From the NCBI RefSeq assembly GCF_003590835.1, contig NZ_QYUQ01000002.1, positions 1,054,001-1,118,000 of the forward strand: a stretch of 64,000 bases of DNA, given 5' to 3'. Numbering within the stretch: position 1 is the first letter of the stretch; every line of letters begins with the position of its first letter. This document shows positions 20,136-28,776 of this stretch, piece after piece. This DNA comes from Noviherbaspirillum sedimenti. GTDB taxonomy: Bacteria; Pseudomonadota; Gammaproteobacteria; Burkholderiales; Burkholderiaceae_D. The notes beneath the pieces were generated by a model. It did no database searches. It saw nothing but the letters and a program-made list of their open reading frames with translations, and was not told the origin of the DNA. The position numbers were made by a program, and so were the translations under genes.

Positions 20136-20471
20136 ATGCCATTTATCGTTACCGAGCCCTGCATCCAGTGCAAGTACACCGACTGTGTCGAAGTCTGTCC
20201 AATGGACTGTTTTGTCGAGGGCCCCAATTTTCTCGCCATCGACCCCGATGGCTGCATCGATTGCTCAATGTGCGTATCAGAGTGCCCGGTCAATGCCATC
20301 GTCAACGCTGCTGAAGCAGATGAGGCACAGCAACCGTATATCGCCTTGAATGAGGAGCGGGCGCGTGACCCTAGATGGCCAAGGATTACACGCAAGAAAG
20401 CGCCGCTACCGGACCATGAAAAATGGAAATCAGTGATGGCCAAGAAGCATCTGCTTTTACTGACAGCCTGA
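20136..20471 (+). CDS. fdxA: 7Fe ferredoxin (3Fe-4S/4Fe-4S)
   Basis: This 111-residue ferredoxin carries Cys at 9, 12, 17 and 21 (CIQCKYTDCVEVC) and 25, and at 40, 43, 46 and 50 (CIDCSMCVSEC), the FdxA arrangement of one 3Fe-4S and one 4Fe-4S cluster. The C-terminal half is the usual extension of betaproteobacterial FdxA. It transfers low-potential electrons in the cytoplasm. No Shine-Dalgarno sequence precedes ATG 20136, and the upstream DNA belongs to the marR remnant, so the native promoter may have been lost or replaced. Confidence 0.92.
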   Translation: MPFIVTEPCIQCKYTDCVEVCPMDCFVEGPNFLAIDPDGCIDCSMCVSECPVNAIVNAAEADEAQQPYIALNEERARDPRWPRITRKKAPLPDHEKWKSVMAKKHLLLLTA

Positions 20472-20526
20472 ATGACAGACTGAACTCAAGCAGGCGCGTA
20501 CCTGTCTTTCATGGCAAGTCTGTCAT
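20472..20526. repeat. Inverted repeat between ferredoxin and map genes
   Basis: ATGACAGACT (20472-20481) pairs perfectly with AGTCTGTCAT (20517-20526), with 35 bases between. There is no following T-run, so it is not a classical terminator. It may be an operator or an mRNA-stability hairpin ahead of the map gene. Confidence 0.45.
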
Positions 20527-20545
20527 AGATTAGTGAGAAGATTCA

Positions 20546-21340
20546 ATGAGCAAAAACGTTCCGATCAAATCGGCCGAAGAAATCGCGAAGTCCCGAGAGG
20601 CTGGCAAGCTGGCTGCCGATGTGCTGCGCATGATCGCCCCGCATGTAAAACCTGGCGTCAGCACCGAGGAACTGGACCGGCTCTGCCACGATTACATCGT
20701 CGATGAGTTGAAGGTCATTCCCGCAAATGTCGGCTATCACGGTTTTACCAAGACGGTGTGCGCTTCGGTCAACCATGTGGTTTGCCATGGCATCCCCTCC
20801 CCCACCAAGATCCTGAAGAAGGGCGACATCATCAATATCGATGTGGCGATCATCAAGGATGGCTGGTTCGGCGATACCAGCCGCATGTACTTTGTGGGCG
20901 AACCCAGCCAGCTCGCCCGCCGGCTGGTCAATGTCACCTATGAAGCCATGCGCGCCGGCATCCTGCAGGTGCGCCCCGGCGCGACCCTCGGCGATGTCGG
21001 GCACGCGATCCAGACGGTCGCCCACCGGGAGGGATTCAGCGTCGTGCGCGAGTATTGCGGACATGGCATCGGCAAGGTCTATCACGATGCCCCCCAGGTG
21101 CTCCATTACGGCAACCCCGGCGAAGGCCTGCGCCTTGAAGAAGGCATGATCTTCACCATCGAACCGATGATCAATGCAGGCAAGCGCGACGTGAGGGAAT
21201 TGCCCGACGGCTGGACGGTGGTCACCCGCGACCATTCGCTTTCCGCCCAATGGGAACACATGGTGGCAGTGACCGCCAGCGGCTTCGAGATCCTGACGCC
21301 ATGGCCGGATGGCCTCGGCGAGTACCCGGCCATCGCCTGA
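20546..21340 (+). CDS. map: Methionine aminopeptidase, type I
   Basis: The 264-residue enzyme removes the initiator Met from new proteins. The five metal ligands are all visible: Asp99 (NIDVA), Asp110 (GDTSRM), His173 (GHGIG), Glu206 (TIEPM) and Glu237 (WEHMV); the substrate-binding His81 is in CHGIPS. Length and N-terminus (no zinc-finger extension) fit the type Ia bacterial form. A GAGAAG sequence precedes ATG 20546. It is usually a single essential gene near rpsB; here it sits beside fdxA, so it may be a second copy, which the window cannot decide. Confidence 0.96.
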   Translation: MSKNVPIKSAEEIAKSREAGKLAADVLRMIAPHVKPGVSTEELDRLCHDYIVDELKVIPANVGYHGFTKTVCASVNHVVCHGIPSPTKILKKGDIINIDVAIIKDGWFGDTSRMYFVGEPSQLARRLVNVTYEAMRAGILQVRPGATLGDVGHAIQTVAHREGFSVVREYCGHGIGKVYHDAPQVLHYGNPGEGLRLEEGMIFTIEPMINAGKRDVRELPDGWTVVTRDHSLSAQWEHMVAVTASGFEILTPWPDGLGEYPAIA

Positions 21341-21379
21341 CAACAATCGAATTCATTTGGGGCGTTTCGGCGTGCTGAT

Positions 21380-21417
21380 AAAAATAGAGTGCGCCATTGG
21401 GTGGCAAATGGGCGCAC
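21380..21417 (-). terminator. Minus-strand terminator after MFS gene
   Basis: On the minus strand the arms GTGCGCCCATT and AATGGCGCAC pair with one bulged base around a short loop, and TATTTTTAT follows. It lies 16 bases beyond the MFS stop at 21433 and would end the aromatic-degradation transcript. It also faces the end of map. Confidence 0.6.
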
Positions 21418-21432
21418 GCCATGAGTTACTCA

Positions 21433-22692
21433 TTAGATGGCATTGGAACGCGCGATTTTTTCCGATGCTCTTTTTTTTGCGTGAACCGGCGCAGTTTCCT
21501 TTAATGCCAGTACCACCAGGAAGCCAATAAGCATGCTGCCTAATGCGAGATGCAAGATGTACTGTATGCCGAAGTGCTTCGCAACGTAGCCTGCGATCGC
21601 TGGAGCCGCTCCGCCACCAAAGATTTCGCCTGTACCAATGACAATCCCCGAAGCAGTCGACATCAATTTCGCAGGCACTGATTCCGCACTGAGTGGGCCT
21701 ACGGTCAGGCAGATCATGCTGAATATGCAAAATAAGGTTAGCAGCAGGCAGGCGAAGAGACGATATGGATCGTCGCCGCTGCGCATCAGCATCAGCAGGC
21801 CTGCCGCTGCACCGATCACCGAGATCAACATGACAGGCTTGCGGCCAATCCGGTCTGATAGCGCCGGCATAACCAAGGTGCCTAACGTGCCGCCAAAGCC
21901 GATTGCGGACAAAATGAATCCCATCTGTTCCAAGTTCAGATGAAGATAGTCAATAAGATAGCTCGGAAAAAGGGCGCTCAGGATTACGAGTGTCGTTAGC
22001 CAGCAAAGCATGCCCACCATATTGAGCGGAATGTTCCGATAGCGGAAAACGGCAGTCCATCGATGTTGGGTAGTGTCGTGCGTTGCCGTATGCAGAGCTG
22101 CAACGGAAACGTTGGTATTACGCAGCGACTTGTACAATAAATAGGCAATAATCAAACCTGGCACCGACACCATCGCAAAAATCCAGTGCCACTCCACGAC
22201 CTTTAGCAGTTGAGTGACCAGAATCGGTGCAAAGCCGAGCCCGAAAAGCGGCATTGCTGCCTGCTGGATGCCTACGTTTCGCCCCTGCCGCCTTGGTTCT
22301 GAGGCGTCCATCGTTGCGACAATGCTCGCCGGTGTGTAGGCGCCTTCAGCAAAACCCATGAAGGCGCGAATCATCATGAGGGCTCCTGCGCTCGCTGCAA
22401 AGCCACTGAAACCTGCCAGTAGCGAAAAGATAATTATGGCGGGAATAATGACCTTCCGGTGGCCGAACCGATCGGAAAGATTTCCCATGAACAGCGCGGA
22501 AACTCCCCAAGCGACTGCCAGGACGCCTGTTATGTAGCCAAGATCCTGATAGTCCAGGTGCAGCTCTTTTGCCATCACGGGAAAGAGTGGCAGGATCATG
22601 AAACGGTCAATGCCGACCAAACCGAAGCCGAGTGCCAGCAATATGATGGCCTTCCACTCGTAGCGGGTATCCCACTTGTCAATGCTATTCAT
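21433..22692 (-). CDS. MFS transporter, probably aromatic-acid/phenolic uptake (AAHS/ACS-like)
   Basis: This 419-residue, 12-helix major-facilitator protein has loop 2-3 motif GNLSDRFGHRKVIIPA and FMGFAEGAYTPASIVATMD in the fifth helix region, typical of anion:cation and aromatic-acid symporters. ATG 22692 is preferred because AGGAG lies 6 bases upstream; the in-frame ATG at 22698 has the AGGAG immediately adjoining it. It is the last gene of the minus-strand operon that begins with the FAD hydroxylase at 27771, so it probably imports the phenolic growth substrate. It is 215 bp from the porin-like gene, the largest gap in the operon. Confidence 0.85.
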   Translation of the reverse strand: MNSIDKWDTRYEWKAIILLALGFGLVGIDRFMILPLFPVMAKELHLDYQDLGYITGVLAVAWGVSALFMGNLSDRFGHRKVIIPAIIIFSLLAGFSGFAASAGALMMIRAFMGFAEGAYTPASIVATMDASEPRRQGRNVGIQQAAMPLFGLGFAPILVTQLLKVVEWHWIFAMVSVPGLIIAYLLYKSLRNTNVSVAALHTATHDTTQHRWTAVFRYRNIPLNMVGMLCWLTTLVILSALFPSYLIDYLHLNLEQMGFILSAIGFGGTLGTLVMPALSDRIGRKPVMLISVIGAAAGLLMLMRSGDDPYRLFACLLLTLFCIFSMICLTVGPLSAESVPAKLMSTASGIVIGTGEIFGGGAAPAIAGYVAKHFGIQYILHLALGSMLIGFLVVLALKETAPVHAKKRASEKIARSNAI

Positions 22693-22907
22693 CTCCATCT
22701 CCTCAATTCATTTCGTTGAACGTGTGTGAGTTGCCAAAAACAGTTCGCGCCAATAAGTCAGCTCCTTGGAGTTCTTCTCAATTCCGGCGCATCATGGACA
22801 TGCGGAAATGGGAGGCTCCCAGGTTTGCAAAGTAAGGCGCGAGATACTTCCCCCTCTCATCGGGATGACGAAAGGCTTGCTGCTGCAAAGATTGAAGCTG
22901 GATGCCT

Positions 22908-23819
22908 TTAGAGCGGAAAGGCTGCCTTTACCCAGAACGCACTGCCTTCCGGGCGATTGCGTACGGCCATCTCTTTTTGCCACTTCGCGGTGACGAACCA
23001 GCCTTTCCCGCTATCGTATTTGATGGAAGGACCGATGGAGAATGCACGGCCTTTACTGCCTGCGAGATCGTTGCTACCCTGGCGGTCCGACGTCGTCTGC
23101 TGATAGACGTAGCCGCCGACCCCGGCAGTCCAGTTATTCGCGAAGCCCCAACCGAGTGCGTAGTCGAAGTGGAATTCTTGTCCGGACCGGTAGTCGGTGT
23201 CCGTGTTCGTTCGGTTGAATATATAACCCAGCTTAATATCTGCATTAAAGCCATTTGGGTCGATATAACTCACAACATACAGCGGTTCGGCCGCCCAGTA
23301 ATTGCGTCCGATGTTGGCCAGGTCGTCCTTCTTGTAGCGCCCGGTAGGTACAAACACGTCCACGCCGGCAAGACTGTGCAGTTTGGGAGTGTGGTGCCAA
23401 CCGATCGAGAAGCCCGTGGTGATGTCACCGAGACCGGATCGGGTCTGGCGGCGCGGACCCACTCTCACATCAAGATGAACCACTGGGAAAATTGCGTGAA
23501 ACGCCAGATTGCCCCCTGCCACTGTTTGATCTGTTACATGGATAAGACGGGGAGCGACGACATCGGCAGTCAGTTCGAAAGGTACTGGAACAGTGTTGCC
23601 GTCTTTATCTTTCAGCGTCGTTGCACGATAGTGTTGGCCAAAGAGCATGCCGTAGTATCCTGGCGGCGGTAGCGCACCTGCCACGAAATTCTCGACGCCG
23701 AGAGGATAGACGGTGCTGCCGCCCTCGGCGGCATGGCCTTCGACGGCGCATGCAATGCCGAATGACAAAATGAGGGGCTGTAGCGCTGTGAAAAACTGCT
23801 GTCGCTTTAATAATGGCAT
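22908..23819 (-). CDS. Outer-membrane channel, phenol-degradation (MetA_deg) family
   Basis: The 303-residue protein has a Sec signal peptide (FFTALQPLILSFGIACAVEGHA) and then a beta-barrel with alternating aromatic/glycine strands. GVENFVAGALPPPGYYG is the entry signature of the Phenol_MetA_deg family found in aromatic catabolic clusters. The C-terminus ends in Phe-Pro-Leu after FWVKAAF, close to the outer-membrane assembly signal. ATG 23819 follows CGGAG; the upstream in-frame codon at 23855 lacks a ribosome site. It is inferred to allow entry of hydrophobic phenols, together with the MFS protein encoded downstream. Confidence 0.85.
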   Translation of the reverse strand: MPLLKRQQFFTALQPLILSFGIACAVEGHAAEGGSTVYPLGVENFVAGALPPPGYYGMLFGQHYRATTLKDKDGNTVPVPFELTADVVAPRLIHVTDQTVAGGNLAFHAIFPVVHLDVRVGPRRQTRSGLGDITTGFSIGWHHTPKLHSLAGVDVFVPTGRYKKDDLANIGRNYWAAEPLYVVSYIDPNGFNADIKLGYIFNRTNTDTDYRSGQEFHFDYALGWGFANNWTAGVGGYVYQQTTSDRQGSNDLAGSKGRAFSIGPSIKYDSGKGWFVTAKWQKEMAVRNRPEGSAFWVKAAFPL

Positions 23820-23890
23820 CTGTATGTCTCCGATTGTTCGAATAATTGTCGTCACCGCCCGTTACCAGGCGCGTGCAGCGCCGCACGGAC

Positions 23891-24196
23891 TCAGTGCGCG
23901 CTTGGGAATCCGGCTTTCTGCGGCCAGCGATTGACGAACGTTTGAATCGTGCTGCTCGCATAGAGACCAGCCCTGTTATACGGTTCGCCTGCCATCCACT
24001 CCTGTGCGACGGCGCGCGACGGAAACTCGATCACGAGCAGACTGCCCGACATTGCCTGACCGTCGTCATCGGTAAAGGGACCGGCAAATGCGATCTGCTC
24101 GGCTACCGCTTGCAGGTAGGCGACGTGCGCTTGGCGCAATCGTTGACGAATGTCACTGCGCGCGGGATCGTCCTCCAGCATGAATGCGTAAAGCAT
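23891..24196 (-). CDS. YciI-family protein
   Basis: This 101-residue protein (MLYAFMLEDDPARSDIRQR ... YNRAGLYASSTIQTF) belongs to the YCII fold, related to muconolactone isomerase. The conserved acidic residue of the DDP turn and the GPFTDDDGQ segment are visible. ATG 24196 has GAGGAG 8 bases upstream. In hydroxyquinol and resorcinol operons a YciI protein often follows the dioxygenase; an isomerising or dehalogenase-like helper role has been proposed in other organisms. The start lies 12 bp from the dioxygenase stop. Confidence 0.85.
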   Translation of the reverse strand: MLYAFMLEDDPARSDIRQRLRQAHVAYLQAVAEQIAFAGPFTDDDGQAMSGSLLVIEFPSRAVAQEWMAGEPYNRAGLYASSTIQTFVNRWPQKAGFPSAH

Positions 24197-24207
24197 GGCT
24201 CTTCTCC

Positions 24208-25065
24208 TCAGGATGTATGGTGAAAGCCCATCGGCGTCAGCACGAAATCGAATGTCGACCGCCATGCAGTCTGTCCACTTTCTGCGCGTTCGAACGGTGC
24301 CACGAGCGTTTGCTTTACACCGAATACAGCGTCAGACGTGATGTAGGGGTCATCGCCGACGAAGGTGTGCGTCACCACCGTCTCAAACTCTTTCGCGGTA
24401 ACGATAAAGTGGATGTGCGCAGGGCGGTACGGGTGACGCCCGAGCGCGGCAAGCATTTTGCCAACCGGGCCATCGTATGGGATCGGGTAGGACACCGGCT
24501 TGATGCCGACGAAACTGTATTTGCCGTCAATACCTGTGGTGAACACGCCCCGGTTGTTCCATTTTGGCTGGACGCCAGGTTGCTGGACGTCGTAAAAGCC
24601 TTCCGCATTGTCGGACCACACATCGATCCTGGCGCCAGGCACAGGATTACCATTGATATCGACGACCCGGCCCTCGAACAGGCAGCTTTCGCCTTTGCCA
24701 TCGAGCGAAATTTGTGCGTTCATCTCGCGTTCCGGCGCGCCAGTAACGTGGAAGGGACCCAGGACGGTGTTTTCGGTGGCGCTGGAAGGACGGCGATGGT
24801 TAATCGCGTCGACCAGCATCGACACGCCGAGTGTGTCGCTCAACAGGATAAATTCCTGCCGCTCACCACTGCAGATCTGGCCGGTTTGCGTCAGAAAGTC
24901 GATCGCGAGCTCCCACTCCCGCTGCGTGAGCTGAACTTCCTTGGTGAACGCGTGGAGGTGTTTCACCAGGCCGGCCATGACTTCCCGAAGGCGGGGATTG
25001 ATGTCGGCCCCCATACGTGAATTGACGGCCCCGACAGAATCTTCTTCAGTAAAAAATGCAGACAT
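24208..25065 (-). CDS. Hydroxyquinol 1,2-dioxygenase (intradiol)
   Basis: The 285-residue enzyme cleaves hydroxyquinol (1,2,4-trihydroxybenzene) between the two adjacent hydroxyls to maleylacetate, using Fe(III). The N-terminal helical dimer domain covers 20-95; the catalytic barrel follows. Iron ligands fit Tyr158 (EGFYDVQ), Tyr193 (VSYPIPYDGP), His217 and His219 (RPAHIHF). The phrase YPIPYDGPVGKML is specific to the hydroxyquinol group rather than catechol 1,2-dioxygenases. ATG 25065 has AAAGGA ahead; an in-frame ATG at 25086 is unlikely. It follows maleylacetate reductase by 34 bp, which processes its product, supporting the assignment. Confidence 0.92.
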   Translation of the reverse strand: MSAFFTEEDSVGAVNSRMGADINPRLREVMAGLVKHLHAFTKEVQLTQREWELAIDFLTQTGQICSGERQEFILLSDTLGVSMLVDAINHRRPSSATENTVLGPFHVTGAPEREMNAQISLDGKGESCLFEGRVVDINGNPVPGARIDVWSDNAEGFYDVQQPGVQPKWNNRGVFTTGIDGKYSFVGIKPVSYPIPYDGPVGKMLAALGRHPYRPAHIHFIVTAKEFETVVTHTFVGDDPYITSDAVFGVKQTLVAPFERAESGQTAWRSTFDFVLTPMGFHHTS

Positions 25066-25099
25066 TTCGCTAATCCTTTCAAACAATTAGGGCGACCGT

Positions 25100-26158
25100 T
25101 TATTCCGGTCGCACGCCTTTCCAGGCACGTTGCAACAAGAGGCGGACAGCCTCCCGTTCAACCGGGCGGGGATTCCAGTACGGGTTTTTCACGGCAAGGT
25201 CAGCGGCAAGATCAAGCTGCTTTTCCTTGAGGCCCAGGTCCCGCAGTGCCAGCGGCGCACCCAGTGATGCGGCAAAGTCATAGAGCCCGCTACCGATGGA
25301 GCCGCCAAAGAGCTCTGCTATGGGTTGCAGCGCATCGGCCGCAGCGTGCGCGTTATAGGCTGCCGAATGGGGCAAGAGGATCGCGTGGGTTTCTGCATGG
25401 GGCAAATCAAAGCTGCCGCCCAGCGTATGGCAGAGCTTATGATGCAGTGCCATGCCGACGGTTCCCAGCGCCGAACCGCACAGCCACGAGCCGTACAGTG
25501 CATCCGCCCGTGCAGCGAGGTCGTCGGGATGGTGCACGATGACACCCAGTGCGTCGCGCAAGGCCCGTACTCCCTCGACAGCCATCATCGATGTAACAGG
25601 GTTTCGATCGCGCGCGTACACCGCCTCGACCGCGTGCGCCATCGCGTTCAGCCCGCTCGTAACGCTCATTGCGACAGGTAGTGCGGTGGTGAGGTTGGGG
25701 TCATAGATCACAACCTCGGGCAGGATACTGGGGTGCCTTACAGTCGTTTTCATGCCGTTTTCGGTCTGGCCAAGAATCGGCGTAACCTCGGAGCCCGCGT
25801 ACGTCGTGGCCACGACGATTTGAGGAGCGTTATTGCGGTACGCGATGGCCTTGCCCAACCCAATTGTCGACCCGCCGCCCAGCGCCACAATACAGTCCGC
25901 ATCCGCAGCGTTGAAGGCCTCCATTGCCCTGAGCGTGACGTCGACAGGCGTGTGCATTGCCGCCTCGCAGAAGATCCCTGCCGCCATCGACCCGATCTGT
26001 GCCTGCAGCGCCTGTGCGTCCGCTCGCTGGAACGGCGTTGACAGGATCAAGGCCCGCTTCCTGCCCAGGCGCTCGATTTCTGCGGCAACGGCATTGATCG
26101 TGCCTGGGCCGAACAGGATCCGCCCCGGATTGATATCGTATGAAAAATGAGAAGTCAT
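25100..26158 (-). CDS. Maleylacetate reductase (iron-alcohol-dehydrogenase family)
   Basis: The 352-residue protein reduces maleylacetate to 3-oxoadipate with NADH. It has the Fe-ADH layout: FGPGTINAVAAEIERLGRKR at the start, VALGGGSTIGLGKAIA for nucleotide binding, and HHKLCHTLGGSFDLPHAETH with His residues of the active site. ATG 26158 follows CGGAGCAC at 8 bases; the open frame continues to a TTG at 26176 that has no site. It begins 14 bp after the hydroxylase stop. The length and the GFSHALGH-type motif replacement (CHTLGGSFDLPHAE) are specific to maleylacetate reductases. Confidence 0.92.
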   Translation of the reverse strand: MTSHFSYDINPGRILFGPGTINAVAAEIERLGRKRALILSTPFQRADAQALQAQIGSMAAGIFCEAAMHTPVDVTLRAMEAFNAADADCIVALGGGSTIGLGKAIAYRNNAPQIVVATTYAGSEVTPILGQTENGMKTTVRHPSILPEVVIYDPNLTTALPVAMSVTSGLNAMAHAVEAVYARDRNPVTSMMAVEGVRALRDALGVIVHHPDDLAARADALYGSWLCGSALGTVGMALHHKLCHTLGGSFDLPHAETHAILLPHSAAYNAHAAADALQPIAELFGGSIGSGLYDFAASLGAPLALRDLGLKEKQLDLAADLAVKNPYWNPRPVEREAVRLLLQRAWKGVRPE

Positions 26159-26172
26159 AGATGTGCTCCGAG

Positions 26173-27771
26173 TCAAGCGATCGCCGCCACGCGAACATGC
26201 AATTTCGCCATAACTTCGTCAAAGCGGCAGCGCAGGGATTCAGCGTCGCTGGCAGTGGCCGCCACGTAAAAATCAGGCCGAACGATGACGTAGCGTGCGT
26301 CGATGGAATCGAGCCAGCTAGCGTAAGTACCCTCAACATCGACTGCGTCACAAGACGTACCAGGCGTACCAATCTGTGTGGTTCTGCCGTCAAGAAAAGC
26401 AAGTTGTTCGAGTTGCTCCGGGGTCAGTACCTTGGCCGGATCGGCATTCATGCCGATGACGATCCAGCCGTGGCCGCAGACCTGGTCGAAGCGATCACGT
26501 TTGCCGTTTACCTCGACCACGCCCTGCGTGGACAGCTCGCCGGCGTGCGGCGTGTCGGGGCACCAGACTCCCGGGCCAAGATGGCAGATGTCCGTCGGCA
26601 CCGGTTCGTTATTGCGCGCGGCCAGATCGGCCTTCATTCGCGCATCACGCTCGGCGGCTTCATGTTCATCCACGATGCAGATGATTTTGCCCAGATCCTG
26701 GCTAAATTCGATGTAGTGCTTCGCGTGTTCAAGTCGCTCGGTGGTGTAGCTGTCGAGTACATCGGCCTCGAGCTTGCCTTCCAGGATGGCGTTCAGACGC
26801 CAGCCCAGCGCTACGGCATCACGCACACCCGCGCACATGCCTTCGCCGGCGAATGGCGGCATCAGGTGGGCAGCGTCGCCGGCGATTGCGCAACGTCCCT
26901 TGTTCCAGTTTTTTGCCCAGCGTGCCTGGAAGCGATAAACCGCACTGCGTTCGAGCTCGGCGTTTTCTGGCGTCATGCCCCATGGCTCCAGCAGCGCCCA
27001 GGCGCGTTCAGGCGTCTGGATCTCGTCGGCCGATTCGCCTGGCAGAACCATGAATTCCCAGCGGCGCCGGCCCGGGCCGCCTGGGACAATGGTGGTGGGA
27101 CGCTTGGGATCGCACAGCTGCCACTGTGCGGGCTGCGCATCGTATTTCTCCGCAGGGATCATGTCCAGGATCAGCCAGTCGAAGAAGTAGCCGTTGTCCT
27201 GGTTTTCGATGCCCAGTGACTGTCGTACGAAACTGTTTGCCCCGTCGGCGCCAACCGCAAATTTGGCGCGCAGGGTGGATGCTTCGCCGCCGGCCGACTG
27301 GCCTTCCATCGGGGTGCGCCGCAGTGACAGCGTGACCCCTTCGTCGTCCTGTGCCAGCCCGACGCCTTCCCAGCCGCGGATCTGCGTGACATTGGGGATG
27401 GTGTCTACGATCGACGTCAGGCGTGCCTCGAGATCTGGCTGGTTGAACCAGTAGCGCACGCGCCAGCCGGATGCCGACTTGCTCTGCCAATCGACGATCT
27501 GCAGGGTTTCGCCCTGCACGTTCTTCCAATAGTAGAGCTCATCATGGTAGGTGATGGCCGGATCTTTCTCGGAATCAATTCCCAAGCTTGCCAGGATGCG
27601 CGCGATCTCATGGTCGAAGGTCACCGCTCGCGGACGACAGTACGCTTGCGGCCAGCGTTCGACCAGCGTCACTCGCTTGCCCTTCTGGCCAAGCAGGATG
27701 GCAAGTAGCGTACCCACTGGGCCCCCGCCGACAATGGCTACGTCCGTATCAAACGAATCTGCGTAATTCAT
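26173..27771 (-). CDS. FAD-dependent phenol hydroxylase (resorcinol/3-HPP hydroxylase, MhpA-like)
   Basis: The 532-residue flavoprotein monooxygenase uses NAD(P)H and O2. The FAD fold is marked by VAIVGGGPVGTLLA (about 11-24), the DG motif VGADGANSFVRQ and the GD motif CAIAGDAAHLMPPFAGEGM. The C-terminal thioredoxin-like extension (about 420-532) is present as in MhpA and PheA-type enzymes. Followed by maleylacetate reductase and hydroxyquinol dioxygenase, it most likely makes hydroxyquinol from resorcinol or a related 1,3- or 1,4-diphenol. GAGGAG lies 6 bases before ATG 27771. The exact substrate cannot be fixed from sequence; a role on 2,4- or 2,6-dihydroxybenzoate-derived phenols is possible. 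It is the first gene of the operon. Confidence 0.88.
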   Translation of the reverse strand: MNYADSFDTDVAIVGGGPVGTLLAILLGQKGKRVTLVERWPQAYCRPRAVTFDHEIARILASLGIDSEKDPAITYHDELYYWKNVQGETLQIVDWQSKSASGWRVRYWFNQPDLEARLTSIVDTIPNVTQIRGWEGVGLAQDDEGVTLSLRRTPMEGQSAGGEASTLRAKFAVGADGANSFVRQSLGIENQDNGYFFDWLILDMIPAEKYDAQPAQWQLCDPKRPTTIVPGGPGRRRWEFMVLPGESADEIQTPERAWALLEPWGMTPENAELERSAVYRFQARWAKNWNKGRCAIAGDAAHLMPPFAGEGMCAGVRDAVALGWRLNAILEGKLEADVLDSYTTERLEHAKHYIEFSQDLGKIICIVDEHEAAERDARMKADLAARNNEPVPTDICHLGPGVWCPDTPHAGELSTQGVVEVNGKRDRFDQVCGHGWIVIGMNADPAKVLTPEQLEQLAFLDGRTTQIGTPGTSCDAVDVEGTYASWLDSIDARYVIVRPDFYVAATASDAESLRCRFDEVMAKLHVRVAAIA

Positions 27772-28081
27772 GGTTGTCTCCTCAAACGCTAATCATGGAA
27801 AGGCGATGATCCCGTTCGCCGCGGTTCCTGAAATGCATCGGATCCACAGGGAAACGTGATATTTCTGGTGTGAATATCTGTCATCACCGTTTTAAGAATA
27901 TACGTCATATCTGAATAATCGTCAACTACGATCTATGTTCATTTTTCTGTTTTTTATGCGCACGATGCCTGTCGTGCCGATGGTCATACATGCAACTGCT
28001 TGCGCATCCTGGCCACGAACGGACGTTCGCATCGGCTTAATTCGAATTAGAATGATCGTCATTACTGAATCTGGAGTACTA
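27772..28081. promoter_or_regulatory. Divergent promoter region, catabolic operon / tetR
   Basis: This AT-rich region of about 310 bases separates the hydroxylase start from the TetR start. The palindrome AATGATCGTCATT (28051-28063) lies 19 bases before the TetR start, and ATAATCGTCAAC near 27914 shares its ATCGTCA core. These are the best operator candidates for the TetR regulator. The LysR regulator of this locus lies further away, but may also act here. No other coding frame is convincing. Confidence 0.5.
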
Positions 28082-28705
28082 ATGAGCTCATCGGGAACTG
28101 AAATTGAGGTGGAGGGACGGGTTGCACGCAGGCGTCGTCGAAACCGCGAGGCGTTGATCAGCGCGGCTTGCACCGTGATGGCGGAGAAGGGTATCGATGC
28201 AGCGACGATGCTGGAGATCGCTCAGCTCGCCGATGTGGGCGCGGGCACGGTTTACAACTACTTCAAATCGAAGGACGAGCTGGCCATCGCGGTGCTGGAG
28301 GAGATGATGCATGATCTCGCCCTGCAGATTGAGAAGCAGACATCCTCTGTCGACGATGCCGCGCGAGTCTATGCATTTGGCATCGCCACTGTGCTCAATG
28401 AGGCAACCAATAATCTGAACTGGAAGCAGTTGCTGTACCGTTCGGAGGTCATCGCTGATGCCTTATATCGACGGATGGGGCCTTTCGCGATCAGAGATAT
28501 TCGTCGCGCTGTCGAAGCAGGACGATTCAATACTCCTGACGCTGACCTGGTGTGGCGGCTGACTTCTCACGCGATCGTAGGGGCAAGTCTTTCCATCAAT
28601 GCTGGACAGCTGGCCGGTGACGTAAAAAGGGAAATCGTTATTCGATTGCTCTGCATGAACGGCATGGGAGCCGACGAAGCGTTAGCCCTGGCGCCAGCCA
28701 TATGA
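28082..28705 (+). CDS. TetR-family regulator of the catabolic operon
   Basis: This 207-residue regulator has an N-terminal helix-turn-helix in ATMLEIAQLADVGAGTVYNY (about 38-57), followed by FKSKDELAIAVLEE. ATG 28082 is selected because GGAG precedes it by 5 bases and the extra residues encoded upstream are hydrophobic and unrelated. It is divergent from the hydroxylase operon and adjoins a LysR gene in the same direction. TetR proteins in resorcinol clusters usually repress until a phenolic substrate binds the C-terminal pocket; that role is inferred here. Confidence 0.88.
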   Translation: MSSSGTEIEVEGRVARRRRRNREALISAACTVMAEKGIDAATMLEIAQLADVGAGTVYNYFKSKDELAIAVLEEMMHDLALQIEKQTSSVDDAARVYAFGIATVLNEATNNLNWKQLLYRSEVIADALYRRMGPFAIRDIRRAVEAGRFNTPDADLVWRLTSHAIVGASLSINAGQLAGDVKREIVIRLLCMNGMGADEALALAPAI

Positions 28706-28776
28706 GTTGCCGCTGCGCCAGTGCCCTGCGGTCCTATGAAAGACCTCATCTCTGCAACTACTCTTCGGGAGAATAT

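Noticed and set aside
20472..20526. Terminator after ferredoxin
   Set aside because: The inverted repeat has a 35-base loop and no T-run.
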